Positions 47,273 to 56,645 of a DNA stretch of 64,000 nt are shown here, in pieces. The notes beneath the pieces are model-generated. The model was not told the origin of the DNA, did not search any database, and saw only the letters and a program-made list of their open reading frames with translations. The position numbers and the translations under genes were made by a program. The stretch's first letter is position 1, and every line of letters begins with the position of its first letter. This stretch comes from Psychroserpens sp. SPM9. Its GTDB lineage: Bacteria; Bacteroidota; Bacteroidia; Flavobacteriales; Flavobacteriaceae. Location of the stretch: NCBI RefSeq assembly GCF_025153525.1, contig NZ_JANZNR010000004.1, forward strand, positions 1-64,000, written 5' to 3'.

Positions 47273-50200
47273 ATGAAAAAAATTACTTTATGGTTGCTGT
47301 GCTTTTGTATGGCAACAACCTTCGGTTTTGCTCAAACCTTTACAGATGGAGTTGTGCATGACATTCAAAATGGAAACGGGGGAACAGACGCAACCTGCGG
47401 AACAATAGATGAGCTAACATTACCATTAACGGTTTCAGGTGTAGGTACTCTTGATGCTTCAAGTAACGTTTTGCAAAGTGTAACTTTTAATGCAACACAC
47501 ACTTGGAATGCTGATATTACGGTGAGTTTACAAGACCCTTCAGGAGCAATTACTGTACTTTTAATTGATTCAATTGGTAGTAGTGGAGACGGTTTTACAG
47601 ATTGTATCTTAGATGATTCAGCCTCAGAAACATTACCAACTAGTTTTACATCTCCAGTTACTGGAACATTTTTACCACTCGAAGCTTTAGCTGGATTTAA
47701 TGGTTTAAGTGCTGATGGTGATTGGAGCTTAATTGTTTGCGACAGTGCAGATGGTGATATAGGTACTGTAGATAGCTGGTCGCTTACATTCGGTCCTCCG
47801 CCACCTCCTGCTAATGATGATTGTGTCAACGCAATTGCATTAGATTGTGTAAATAACACTGCTTCAGGAAGCAATAGTTCATCAGTTGATAGTGAGGTAT
47901 GGTTCTCATTTACTGGAACTGTTGTAGATGATCCCATAACTGCAAGTTTATGTGGTTCAGGATTTGATACAATTATCACCATTTATGATGCATGCGACGG
48001 AACGGAGATTGCAACAAACGATGATAGTTGTGGATTACAATCTGAAGTTACATTTACTTCAGATGGTGTAACGACCTATTTAATTTCGATACAAGGGTTT
48101 GATGCTGAATCTGGAGATTACAATCTTACTTTAGAGTGTGCTTCTGAAAACATTCCAGATAACGATGATTGTCTTTCTGCTGAAGCTATAGGATGTAATG
48201 ATACGGTGACTGGAGAAACAACTTTTGCTAGTGATTCAGATTTAAACGGAAGTTTAGATGTATGGTATTCTTATACAGGAACAGTCGTTGATGATAATAT
48301 CACAGCAAGTCTTTGTGGTTCTAGTTTTGATACAGTTATTACTATTTATGACGCATGTGACGGCGCAGAAGTCGCTACCAACGATGATTTTTGCGGATTG
48401 CAATCTGAGGTATCTTGGTTGTCAGATGGCCTAACAACCTATTTAATACGAGTTGAAGGCTTTAATACATCAGCTGGTGATTACCAATTATCATTAATAT
48501 GTGATTCTGAAACACCGCCAGCAAATGATGAGTGTGTAAATGCTGAAACCATCGTTTGTGGAGGTCAATATATTGGAGATACAACGTTTGCTTCATCTGA
48601 AGGCGACGATGATCCAGGCGAATGTGGTACCACTGCAGGTAGTGGAGGAGCAGTCTGGTATACCTTTGTAGGTGCTAATTCTAATAACGCAGGTGCAGCT
48701 GCTGGTACAGAAGGAGATGAAGTTACATTAGATTTGAGTTTGTCAACATTTGATACAAAAATTAGAGTATTTACTGGAGTTTGTGGCGATTTAACGTGTT
48801 TAGATGGTGATGATGATGGCGGAGACGGAACCACTTCTTTAATTACATTCCCAACAACAGTTGGAACGGAGTATTATGTGTTAGTTCATGGGTTTTTAGA
48901 TAATGCAGGAGAATATACTTTAGATGTTTCTTGTGTTGCACCTCCAACGTGTACTGCAGCAGTTATCGATAGTGCAACAGAAGTAGAAGATACTTGTAAT
49001 CCAGATGGAACAGGTACTTATGTTGTTGAAATAGAAGTGACAAATGCTGGAGACGCAGGAAGCGTTTTTGATGATGGGACTAATACCTATCCAGTTGTAG
49101 CAGGTACAGTAACTGCTGGACCCTATGATAGTGGAGAAGAAGTAACTATCGAATTAGTTGCTTTAGATTCTGACTGTAGCTTTACAGTAGGAACATTTGA
49201 ATTTACATGTCCAGAGCCAGCTCCAGAAAATGATAACTTAGAAGATGCTATTCCAATTGTATGTGGAGGGACTTATACAGGAGACACAACCTTGGCTACA
49301 ATTGATGAAGAGGACGCACCAGATATTGCAACAGTAGAGGAAGATACTGATGCGGATACAGATTCACCAAACGTATGGTATAGCTTTGTAGGTACAGGAG
49401 ATGTAGTGACTTTATCTACTTGTGGAACAGGAAGTTTTGATACTGAAATATTTGTGTTTACCGGTTCTTCAGGAGCATTAACTTGTATCGATGATGGGTA
49501 TGATGAGTGTGGATCGTCAGATGGCTTTGCTGCCGAAACGTCATTTACGTCTGTAGCAGGAACTCAGTATTGGATTTCTATTGAAGGATGGAATCCAACA
49601 ACTGTAGGTGCATTTGGGCTTTCAGTAACCTGTACACCACCACCATCATGTATTCCTGCAGAATTCACCTTATCTAATGGTGGAAATACCTGTCCGTCAG
49701 ATGGAGGTTTCGTTATTGATGTAGATATTTCTAGCTTAGGAACAGCTACAACGGTTAATATTTTGCAAGATGGAGTAGCAGTATATTCAGGTGTAGATTT
49801 ATCAGGTTCTCCTTACAGTGTTGGAGGCTTAACATCTGCTACAGATTATGATATTACAATTGAAGATGCAGCTGATGATACTTGTTTTAGCACGCAACAA
49901 TACTCAACAGATGTATGTCCGCCAGTTAATGATGACATAGCAGGAGCTATCAATTTAGAAGTTGGAGATACAGTATGTGAAGATTTATATACTGGAACGA
50001 ATGTTGGAGCTACAGATTCTGGAGAAACATTCCCAGAATGTGGTACATCATCTTTTGGAGGCGATGTATGGTTTAAACTTACAGTGCCATCTTCAGGAGA
50101 AGTAACTATTGAAACTTCTGAAGCGGCTGTTAATCCAATATTTGACACTGTGATTGAAGTGTTTACTGGGTCTCCAGGTAATTTAACTCAAATTGATTGT

Positions 50201-50593
50201 GATGATGAAGGTGGTGTAGATAGTTTCTCTTTATTAGAATTAACAGGACTTACACCAGGTGATGTACTTTTAATCAGAGTTTGGGAATGGCAAGATAATT
50301 CTAAAGGAAACTTCAATATTTGTGCTTGGTCTCCTTCTAGTTTAGGAGTTGATGATACGACTTTTGACGGATTTACTTACTATCCAAACCCAATAAAAGA
50401 TGTGTTAACATTAGAATCGGCAAGAACTATTGACAAGATAGAAGTGTTTAATGTCTTAGGACAACGTATTGTAGCTATTGATAGCCAGAATACAATCCAA
50501 AACATTGATATGTCAAATGTTCAAGCAGGCGCTTACTTTGTGAAAGTTTCTATTGAGAACCAAATAAAAACGATTAGAGTAATTAAGGAATAA
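47273..50593 (+). CDS. Giant secreted protein with P-domain-like and PPC-like repeats, T9SS-sorted
   Basis: An 1106-residue secreted protein: signal peptide (1-20, ending FGFAQ), a proprotein-convertase P-like beta domain (about 22-178; WNADITVSLQDPSG, ADGDWSLIVCDSADGDIG) and then several PPC-like beta modules, each opening with a PANDDC/DNDDC-type start and containing VWYS or VWFSFTG and an Asp-rich loop. Two neighbouring modules (about 180-290 and 290-400) are near-duplicates sharing ITASLCGS.FDT.ITIYDACDG. A T9SS type A sorting domain (YYPNPIKDVLTLES) ends it. No protease or glycosidase motif is seen. Likely surface adhesion or matrix; this is inference. Confidence 0.88.
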   Translation: MKKITLWLLCFCMATTFGFAQTFTDGVVHDIQNGNGGTDATCGTIDELTLPLTVSGVGTLDASSNVLQSVTFNATHTWNADITVSLQDPSGAITVLLIDSIGSSGDGFTDCILDDSASETLPTSFTSPVTGTFLPLEALAGFNGLSADGDWSLIVCDSADGDIGTVDSWSLTFGPPPPPANDDCVNAIALDCVNNTASGSNSSSVDSEVWFSFTGTVVDDPITASLCGSGFDTIITIYDACDGTEIATNDDSCGLQSEVTFTSDGVTTYLISIQGFDAESGDYNLTLECASENIPDNDDCLSAEAIGCNDTVTGETTFASDSDLNGSLDVWYSYTGTVVDDNITASLCGSSFDTVITIYDACDGAEVATNDDFCGLQSEVSWLSDGLTTYLIRVEGFNTSAGDYQLSLICDSETPPANDECVNAETIVCGGQYIGDTTFASSEGDDDPGECGTTAGSGGAVWYTFVGANSNNAGAAAGTEGDEVTLDLSLSTFDTKIRVFTGVCGDLTCLDGDDDGGDGTTSLITFPTTVGTEYYVLVHGFLDNAGEYTLDVSCVAPPTCTAAVIDSATEVEDTCNPDGTGTYVVEIEVTNAGDAGSVFDDGTNTYPVVAGTVTAGPYDSGEEVTIELVALDSDCSFTVGTFEFTCPEPAPENDNLEDAIPIVCGGTYTGDTTLATIDEEDAPDIATVEEDTDADTDSPNVWYSFVGTGDVVTLSTCGTGSFDTEIFVFTGSSGALTCIDDGYDECGSSDGFAAETSFTSVAGTQYWISIEGWNPTTVGAFGLSVTCTPPPSCIPAEFTLSNGGNTCPSDGGFVIDVDISSLGTATTVNILQDGVAVYSGVDLSGSPYSVGGLTSATDYDITIEDAADDTCFSTQQYSTDVCPPVNDDIAGAINLEVGDTVCEDLYTGTNVGATDSGETFPECGTSSFGGDVWFKLTVPSSGEVTIETSEAAVNPIFDTVIEVFTGSPGNLTQIDCDDEGGVDSFSLLELTGLTPGDVLLIRVWEWQDNSKGNFNICAWSPSSLGVDDTTFDGFTYYPNPIKDVLTLESARTIDKIEVFNVLGQRIVAIDSQNTIQNIDMSNVQAGAYFVKVSIENQIKTIRVIKE

Positions 50594-50615
50594 GAATTGC
50601 TTTATCCTATTAAAG

Positions 50616-50644
50616 AAGAGGTCTGTAAAAAGACCTCTTTTTTG
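50616..50644 (+). terminator. Terminator of the giant T9SS gene
   Basis: AAGAGGTCT (50616-50624) pairs with AGACCTCTT (50631-50639), then T residues. Its tail contains the TTTG used by the next promoter. Confidence 0.85.
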
Positions 50645-50673
50645 TTTTAATATATTTATTTTTCATAGATTTG
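50641..50673 (+). promoter_or_regulatory. Promoter of the FG-GAP/T9SS gene
   Basis: TTTG (50641-50644), a 21-base spacer and TAGATTTG (50666-50673). The transcript would start near 50678, so the ATG at 50671 lies before it and the real start is ATG 50689. Confidence 0.7.
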
Positions 50674-50688
50674 ATTAAACTTGGTATA

Positions 50689-52395
50689 ATGAAAACGTAT
50701 TATTTATCAACTTGCTTTGTTTTATTTTCAATGCTCTTGAGTTTTTCTCAAATAGAATTTGAAAACCAGGCAGGAATTTTGAATGCTGATGTTGCTACTG
50801 GCGATACTTACTTAGGTAACGGCGTATCGTTTTGTGATTTTGATAATGATGGTTGGGATGATATTACCTTAGCTACAGCAGATGGTGATGGTGTTCGGTT
50901 TTTGAAAAATGTCAATGGTAGTTTTGTAGATGTGAACTTAGGCTTAGGGTATTTATCCTATGAAACCAAATCAGTAACTTGGGTGGACTTTGATAATGAT
51001 GGTGACAAAGATTTATTTGTTACCAGCGAAACCGAAGGTAATAAGCTTATCGAGAATCTTGGTGACATGACATTTCAAGATATAACCTCTACAACAGGAA
51101 TGTCTACAAATAACTTGTATACCTATGGCGCTTCATGGGGAGATTATAATAATGATGGTTTTCTAGATGTTTTTTTAAGCAACCGAACCTTAATTGTACC
51201 TAATAAACTGTATAGAAATAATGGTAATGGAACATTTTCTGATGTGTCTTTGTTTTCAGGAATAGATCCCAATCCATTATTTTCTTTTTGCTCTGCTTTT
51301 CTGGATATAAATAATGACGGATTTCAAGATATTTATGTGTCCAACGATAAGTTAAGTTTTCTAAACAAACTGTATAAAAATAATGGGGATGGCACTTTTG
51401 AAGATATTAGTATGTCCTCAGGAACCGATATCAGTGCAGATGCCATGTCGGTAACCGTAGGTGATTATAATAAAGATGGCTGGTTTGACATTTATGTCAC
51501 CAACACTCAAGGTGGTAATTACTTGTTAAGAAATAATGGCGATGAAACCTTTACTAATGTCGCAGGTCCAACAGGAACAAGTTTCAATAGTATAGGTTGG
51601 GGGGCTGTTTTTTTTGATGCTGATAATAACACAGATTTAGATTTATACGTTAGTGGTGAATTTGATGGATCTACAGGTGGCTACCTTTCAGCAGCATTTT
51701 ATCAAAACAATGGCAACTATACCTTTGCCTTAAATAATTCTTGTTTTCCTAATGATAATAGAGAGAGCTACTCTAACGCTATTGGAGATATAGATAATGA
51801 TGGTTTTATGGATGTAGTGGTCACTAATTCAGATGATATGGATGTGTTTTTATGGAAAAACATGACTGTAAATACGTCTAATTGGATAAAGTTAAATTTA
51901 ACTGGAACTATCAGTAATACAGATGGTATAGGTTCACGAATTGAGCTCTCTGTTAATGGTCAAAAACAATATGGCTATACACATTTGGGAGAAGGTTATA
52001 TGAGTCAGAATTCAAAAACTAAACATTTTGGATTACATGATGCGACTGTTATTGACTATATTAAAATTACCTGGCTCAGTGGTATTGAAGAAACTTATTA
52101 TAACATACCTGCAAATCAAACCCTAAATTTAATTGAAGGCAGTACACTAAGTGTAGATACACATCAAGAAAGTATAAGCTATGTTTTTCCAAACCCGGTA
52201 AAAGATGTATTTAAAATTTATGGGGAAGCGACTATTAAATCCATCACAATAGTTGATGTGTTAGGTCGAAAAGTAAAAGAAGTCTCAAACCCTGTTAACA
52301 ACACCATAAATGTTAGTACCCTAAATCCGGGGCACTATATGTTAATTGTAGAAACGAATGATGGTAAAATCAACCATAAATTTATAAAACAATAA
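50689..52395 (+). CDS. Secreted FG-GAP/VCBS propeller protein with ASPIC/UnbV domain, T9SS-sorted
   Basis: A 568-residue secreted protein (start fixed by the promoter). After a signal peptide (ending LLSFSQ) come about six FG-GAP/VCBS repeats with calcium-type loops such as DFDNDGWDDITLA, DFDNDGDKDLFVT, DYNNDGFLDVFLS, DINNDGFQDIYVS, DYNKDGWFDIYVT and DIDNDGFMDVVVT, forming a beta-propeller. Then an ASPIC/UnbV domain (about 415-480; GIGSRIELSVNGQKQ, HFGLHDATVID) and a T9SS sorting domain (VFPNPVKDVFKIYG). The repeats probably bind calcium and carbohydrate or protein ligands. Function otherwise unknown. Confidence 0.92.
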   Translation: MKTYYLSTCFVLFSMLLSFSQIEFENQAGILNADVATGDTYLGNGVSFCDFDNDGWDDITLATADGDGVRFLKNVNGSFVDVNLGLGYLSYETKSVTWVDFDNDGDKDLFVTSETEGNKLIENLGDMTFQDITSTTGMSTNNLYTYGASWGDYNNDGFLDVFLSNRTLIVPNKLYRNNGNGTFSDVSLFSGIDPNPLFSFCSAFLDINNDGFQDIYVSNDKLSFLNKLYKNNGDGTFEDISMSSGTDISADAMSVTVGDYNKDGWFDIYVTNTQGGNYLLRNNGDETFTNVAGPTGTSFNSIGWGAVFFDADNNTDLDLYVSGEFDGSTGGYLSAAFYQNNGNYTFALNNSCFPNDNRESYSNAIGDIDNDGFMDVVVTNSDDMDVFLWKNMTVNTSNWIKLNLTGTISNTDGIGSRIELSVNGQKQYGYTHLGEGYMSQNSKTKHFGLHDATVIDYIKITWLSGIEETYYNIPANQTLNLIEGSTLSVDTHQESISYVFPNPVKDVFKIYGEATIKSITIVDVLGRKVKEVSNPVNNTINVSTLNPGHYMLIVETNDGKINHKFIKQ

Positions 52396-52447
52396 CTTCT
52401 TGGATATCAGATTATAAACTGCTATTCATCGATGATATATGTTTTTT

Positions 52448-52456
52448 ATCGATTAA
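52448..52456 (+). promoter_or_regulatory. ATCGATTAA motif upstream of the last T9SS island gene
   Basis: ATCGATTAA followed 8 bases later by CTTTTT, ending 72 bases before the ATG at 52529; matches the arrangement in front of 44182. Confidence 0.3.
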
Positions 52457-52528
52457 ACAGGTTTCTTTTTAGTTTGTAATTTAATTATCATAATTTTAAG
52501 ACGTTTTATTAATTAAATTCAACTAAAT

Positions 52529-53938
52529 ATGAAAAAAATTACTTTATTGTTTGTCGCAATGTTATTCGGTTCTTTAACCGCCTTTGCGCAATTTACTTTT
52601 CCAACTGACGCAACGGTTTACACGGTTGTTGCTGATGATGGAGCATTACCAATTACTGTAAATGATGCTGGTAACATAGCGGGCGTTACTGCTGGTACTT
52701 ACACCTCTTTTAGTATTACTGCGGATTGGGTTAGTACCGATAACGCTTGGGCTAGTGAAGCAGATTTAACAGTTACTACAGCTGCTGGAATTGTTAATGT
52801 TGACCCTATCGGAGCTGCCGATTCTGGTGATCCTGCAACTTTGCTTTTTGAAGGAGATTTAGCTGGAATTTATGATCCATCAGTAGATGGAGCTTTAGAT
52901 TTAGCCTTAAATCAATCATTTGGAGGCTCTGAAGCAGAATGGACTAACATTGTTGTAACACTTTTACCGCCTCCAAGTTGTTCAGTACCACTTAATGTTG
53001 ATGCTACTCCAGAGGAAACAAGCGCTACAATTAATTGGTTTGTTCCATTAGCAGGAACTCCTACAGGTTATAATTGGGAAATCCAACCTGATGGTGTTGC
53101 TCAAGGTACTGCTGGACCTGTTGATTCTGGTGTTGCAGCAGGAACTAGTGCGTCTACAGTTGCTTTAGCTGCTGGAACAACGTATGAGTTCTATGTTCAA
53201 ACTGATTGCGGAGGAGATGGCACATCTGATTATGTAGGAATTAGCTTTACTACAGCTTTAGGCCCACCTCCAGCTAATAATAATTTTGCTGATGCTATTG
53301 CAATTGCATGTGGAGGTACTTACTCTGGTAATACAACCAATGCTACTTTAGATCAAGATACTGCGCCTGATGGTCCAAATTCTGATTCTGATTCTAGAAA
53401 TGTATGGTACTCTTATACAGGTTCTGGAACTGCGGAAGAGGTGACACTTTCAACTTGTGGATTAACCAATACAGATTATGATACAGAAGCTCTTATTTAT
53501 ACAGGAACTGCTGGTAATTTAACTTATGTTGGAGAAGGTTATGATGAATGTGGAGGTTCTGCTGAAGGTTATCACTTTGAAACGACTTTTACATCTGATG
53601 GAACATCAACGTACTGGATTTCTGTAGGTGGTTTTAATGATGACTTTGGATTATTTGAAATGGTGGTTAGCTGTACAACATTAAGTACAGAAACTGTTGA
53701 AAATGAAAATGCATTTACATATTTCCCTAATCCAGTTAAAAACGAGTTAACATTGAGTGCTGCTCAAAAAGACATTCAAAATGTTGCTATCTATAACATG
53801 TTAGGTCAAGAAGTTCTTAGAACAGCTCCTAATGCTGTTGAAAGTACAATCGATATGAACGGAATGAGCCAAGGTGCTTACTTCGTAAAAGTAACTATCG
53901 GTAATGTTACAGAAACAATTAGAATTATTAAGCAATAA
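52529..53938 (+). CDS. Secreted fibronectin III / PPC-like protein, T9SS-sorted
   Basis: A 469-residue secreted protein: signal peptide (1-20, ending LTAFAQ), an N-terminal beta domain (about 22-148), a fibronectin III-like domain (about 150-240; CSVPLNVDATPEETSATINW), a PPC-like module (about 250-383; ANNNFADAIAIACGGTY, RNVWYSYTG, STCGLTNTDYDTEALIYTG) and a T9SS type A sorting domain (YFPNPVKNELTLSA, ending IRIIKQ). Its sorting domain shares a 29-base DNA identity with that of the gene at 44182, which suggests recombination between island members. No enzyme motif. Confidence 0.88.
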   Translation: MKKITLLFVAMLFGSLTAFAQFTFPTDATVYTVVADDGALPITVNDAGNIAGVTAGTYTSFSITADWVSTDNAWASEADLTVTTAAGIVNVDPIGAADSGDPATLLFEGDLAGIYDPSVDGALDLALNQSFGGSEAEWTNIVVTLLPPPSCSVPLNVDATPEETSATINWFVPLAGTPTGYNWEIQPDGVAQGTAGPVDSGVAAGTSASTVALAAGTTYEFYVQTDCGGDGTSDYVGISFTTALGPPPANNNFADAIAIACGGTYSGNTTNATLDQDTAPDGPNSDSDSRNVWYSYTGSGTAEEVTLSTCGLTNTDYDTEALIYTGTAGNLTYVGEGYDECGGSAEGYHFETTFTSDGTSTYWISVGGFNDDFGLFEMVVSCTTLSTETVENENAFTYFPNPVKNELTLSAAQKDIQNVAIYNMLGQEVLRTAPNAVESTIDMNGMSQGAYFVKVTIGNVTETIRIIKQ

Positions 53939-53958
53939 GCTTTAATTTATAAGTTTTC

Positions 53959-53990
53959 AAAAGCCACCCTAAAGGTGGCTTTTGTTTTTT
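53959..53990 (+). terminator. Terminator of the T9SS island
   Basis: AAAAGCCACC (53959-53968) pairs with GGTGGCTTTT (53974-53983), then a T-run. Confidence 0.9.
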
Positions 53991-53997
53991 GTTTACT

Positions 53998-54005
53998 TAC
54001 CTTTG
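53998..54005 (+). promoter_or_regulatory. Promoter -7 box of the glycosyltransferase gene
   Basis: TACCTTTG matches TAnnTTTG and ends 6 bases before the ATG at 54012, so the message would be leaderless. Confidence 0.6.
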
Positions 54006-54011
54006 TAAAGT

Positions 54012-55028
54012 ATGACTACTTTACATTATTCTTTTATTATCCCAGTGTACAATCGACCTGATGAGGTTGATGAACTCCTTAGAAGCTTTAAGGGCTTACA
54101 AGGTGCTTTTTTGTATGAAATAGTTATTGTCGAAGATGGTTCTTCTATAGATTGCAAATCTGTTGTTGACACCTATGCTAACGATCTCAACATTTCTTAC
54201 TATTCGAAGCCTAATTCTGGACCAGGTGATTCCAGAAATTACGGCATGCAAAAAGCCAAAGGAAATTACTTTATTATTCTAGATTCAGACTGTCTTCTTC
54301 CGCCTCAGTATCTCGAAACAGTGAATGCTTACTTGTCTTCAAACGATGTGGATTGTTTTGGTGGTCCTGATGCGGCTCATCAGTCGTTTACCAACCTTCA
54401 AAAGGCCATCAATTTTGCAATGACCTCTGTAATAACTACGGGAGGTATTCGTGGAAGTGGTAAAGCAAATACTGACAAATTTCAACCACGTAGTTTCAAT
54501 ATGGGCTTGTCTAAAAAAGCATTTATAGCCTCAGGTGGTTTTGGTGTCATTCATCCAGGGGAAGATCCCGATTTATCGATAAGACTTCATACATTAGGGT
54601 TTAAAACAGTTTTATTAAAAGAGGCTTATGTCTATCATAAGCGCCGCATATCTTGGAAAAAGTTTTATCAGCAAGTACATAAATTTGGTTTGGTAAGACC
54701 TATTCTCAATAAATGGCATCCTAACACCAAGCGATTAACCTATTGGTTTCCAACAGTGTTTTTACTTGGTTTTATAGTGTCGGTTCTTGCGTTTGTAGTA
54801 GGTTTTAAATGGCTTTTGTTTGGCTTTATATCGTATATAATTATTGCCTTTGCTTTTGCATTAGTAGCTACCAAAAATTTAAGTGTCGCTATTCAATCTA
54901 TTTTGGCTATTTTTATTCAGTTCTTTGGATATGGCTACGGATTTTTAAAATCGACAATTGCTGTAGCCGTTTTAAATAAAGATCCACAGAAACAGTTTCC
55001 AAAACTATTCTTTAAACATGCTAAATAG
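54012..55028 (+). CDS. Family 2 glycosyltransferase, membrane-anchored
   Basis: A 338-residue GT2 glycosyltransferase with a Rossmann-like GT-A domain: FIIPVYNRPDEVDELL (residues ~8-23), nucleotide-binding DSDCLLP (DXD, near 94) and a catalytic-region ED in HPGEDPDLSIRL (near 183). Two or three C-terminal helices (about 245-320) anchor it in the inner membrane. The acceptor and sugar are unknown; polysaccharide or glycolipid synthesis is likely. It overlaps the YbbR-like gene by 11 bases and starts a likely operon with it and coaE. Confidence 0.88.
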   Translation: MTTLHYSFIIPVYNRPDEVDELLRSFKGLQGAFLYEIVIVEDGSSIDCKSVVDTYANDLNISYYSKPNSGPGDSRNYGMQKAKGNYFIILDSDCLLPPQYLETVNAYLSSNDVDCFGGPDAAHQSFTNLQKAINFAMTSVITTGGIRGSGKANTDKFQPRSFNMGLSKKAFIASGGFGVIHPGEDPDLSIRLHTLGFKTVLLKEAYVYHKRRISWKKFYQQVHKFGLVRPILNKWHPNTKRLTYWFPTVFLLGFIVSVLAFVVGFKWLLFGFISYIIIAFAFALVATKNLSVAIQSILAIFIQFFGYGYGFLKSTIAVAVLNKDPQKQFPKLFFKHAK

Positions 55029-55986
55029 TATAAAATCAAAACTATTAAAGTCAGTCAAAAACAAAAGACTCAATGTTTTCGGACTTTTTTTCTTGATTGC
55101 GTTTTTGATATTGGTGGTAACAAAGCTTTCTGAAACTTATGTAGAGACCATCCCTTTTAATATTGCTTATAATAACCTTCCGGATACCAATATTATTACT
55201 CTGGATAGTACACCAAAGGTGAATGTTACCGTTTCTACACACGGCTTTAATTTGCTATCCTATTATTTTTACAGTAATACCTATAAATTAGATATTGAAA
55301 ATCATACAACCCAAAAAGAAAATACATACCTCTGGACTGCAGATAAGGGGTTGTATAGCTTGCAAGAACAATTAGGTAAAACGGTTAAAATCGTGTCTGT
55401 AAAACCTGATACGCTGGTATTACCTTTTGGTATTTTAAGTACTAAAACGGTTCCGGTGGTTCTAAAATCTAAAATACATTATGCTTCGGGTTATGATACG
55501 ACCAATGGTGTTAAGATTATTCCTGATTCGGTGAAAATTATTGGCTCGCAGCAAGAAATTTCTAAAATTGACTTTATAGAAACAAAGCCTTTTGATTTGA
55601 ATCAAATTAAAACCGATATTAGTACAACCATTGGTCTCGAACTTGCTAATAAATCGGAGCGTTTAAAACTGTCTGAAGACAAGGTGCAAATTAATGCGAA
55701 TGTAGAAAAGTTTACCGAAGGAACTTTTGAAATCCCTATTACGATTTTAAACAAACCCAATGCTATGGAGTTAAATTACTTTCCGAAGCATATAAAAGTA
55801 GCCTACTATGTGAGTTTGGAGGCTTATAACGATATCAAAGTGACAGATTTCAAAATAGAATGTGATTATAAAGAGGCCTTACAACTAAATAATTCGTTTT
55901 TTACGCCTCAACTTATTAGTCTTTCAGAACAGGTGAAATCAGCCAAAATGAAACAAAACAAAGTTGAATTTATTATTGTAAAATGA
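55018..55986 (+). CDS. YbbR-like domain protein
   Basis: A 322-residue protein with one N-terminal membrane helix (about residues 20-38) and an extracytoplasmic region with YbbR-like beta repeats (for example SVKPDTLVLPFGILSTKTVPVVLKS and PDSVKIIGSQQEISKI). In Gram-positive bacteria, the YbbR protein (CdaR) regulates a diadenylate cyclase; no cyclase gene is seen here, so that link is not implied. It overlaps the glycosyltransferase by 11 bases and coaE by 4 bases. Confidence 0.83.
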   Translation: MLNSIKSKLLKSVKNKRLNVFGLFFLIAFLILVVTKLSETYVETIPFNIAYNNLPDTNIITLDSTPKVNVTVSTHGFNLLSYYFYSNTYKLDIENHTTQKENTYLWTADKGLYSLQEQLGKTVKIVSVKPDTLVLPFGILSTKTVPVVLKSKIHYASGYDTTNGVKIIPDSVKIIGSQQEISKIDFIETKPFDLNQIKTDISTTIGLELANKSERLKLSEDKVQINANVEKFTEGTFEIPITILNKPNAMELNYFPKHIKVAYYVSLEAYNDIKVTDFKIECDYKEALQLNNSFFTPQLISLSEQVKSAKMKQNKVEFIIVK

Positions 55987-56582
55987 TAGTAGTCGGACTT
56001 ACAGGAGGAATAGGTAGTGGAAAAACTACAGTCGCATCTTTTTTTAAAGCGCTAAGCATTCCTGTGTATATAGCTGATATTGAAGCCAAACGACTAATGG
56101 TTACTTCAAAAGTGATTAGACGAAAATTAATTCAGTTATTTGGTGATAAAGCATACGAAGGTAAAGAACTGAACAGACCTTATATCGCATCCAAAATTTT
56201 CAATAACAAAGAGGATTTAGACGCCATGAATGCGATTGTTCATCCGAAGGTTGCCTCTCATTTTAAACGCTGGTTAAAAAAGCAGAATTCCCCTTATGTG
56301 ATTAAAGAAGCGGCTATTATTTTTGAAATAGATAAAGCCTCCGAGTATGATCTTATCGTTTTGGTTACTGCCGATGTTGAAGAGCGCATTAGACGTGTTA
56401 TGAAAAGAGATGATACCAATCGGTCTAAAATTGAATCTATTTTAAAGAATCAATGGAGCGATCAAGAGAAGATGGATAAGTCGCACTATGTCATTCGCAA
56501 CGATGACTTATATAGCACTAAAAATCAAGTGTTGAAGACACATGAATCCATACTAAAACATATCAAGAAACTTAAAAATTAA
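55983..56582 (+). CDS. coaE: Dephospho-CoA kinase
   Basis: CoaE adds the 3'-phosphate to dephospho-CoA, the last step of coenzyme A synthesis. The 199-residue protein has the P-loop GLTGGIGSGKTT (residues ~5-16), DIEAKRL near 33, the family-typical HPKVASHFKRW near 87 and the lid arginine stretch RIRRVMKRDD near 137. Length is normal. Its start overlaps the YbbR-like stop (ATGA), so it is co-translated with the two preceding genes. Confidence 0.95.
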   Translation: MIVVGLTGGIGSGKTTVASFFKALSIPVYIADIEAKRLMVTSKVIRRKLIQLFGDKAYEGKELNRPYIASKIFNNKEDLDAMNAIVHPKVASHFKRWLKKQNSPYVIKEAAIIFEIDKASEYDLIVLVTADVEERIRRVMKRDDTNRSKIESILKNQWSDQEKMDKSHYVIRNDDLYSTKNQVLKTHESILKHIKKLKN

Positions 56583-56633
56583 CATATTTGTTAATGTAAG
56601 GTTAAACCCTAATAGTTCTAAATGTTAAAATAC

Positions 56634-56641
56634 TAAATTTG
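56634..56641 (+). promoter_or_regulatory. Promoter -7 box of the histidine kinase gene
   Basis: TAAATTTG matches TAnnTTTG and ends 4 bases before the ATG at 56646, leaving no leader. Confidence 0.6.
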
Positions 56642-56645
56642 AACG

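Noticed and set aside
47365-47982. Open frame of 205 codons on the minus strand
   Set aside because: It lies inside the giant T9SS gene, is rich in Ser, Pro and Val from reversed Asp/Thr codons, and has no known domain. It is a shadow of the real gene.
47837-48520. CRISPR-like repetition
   Set aside because: Repeats here are degenerate protein-coding module duplications with no short, evenly spaced identical units.
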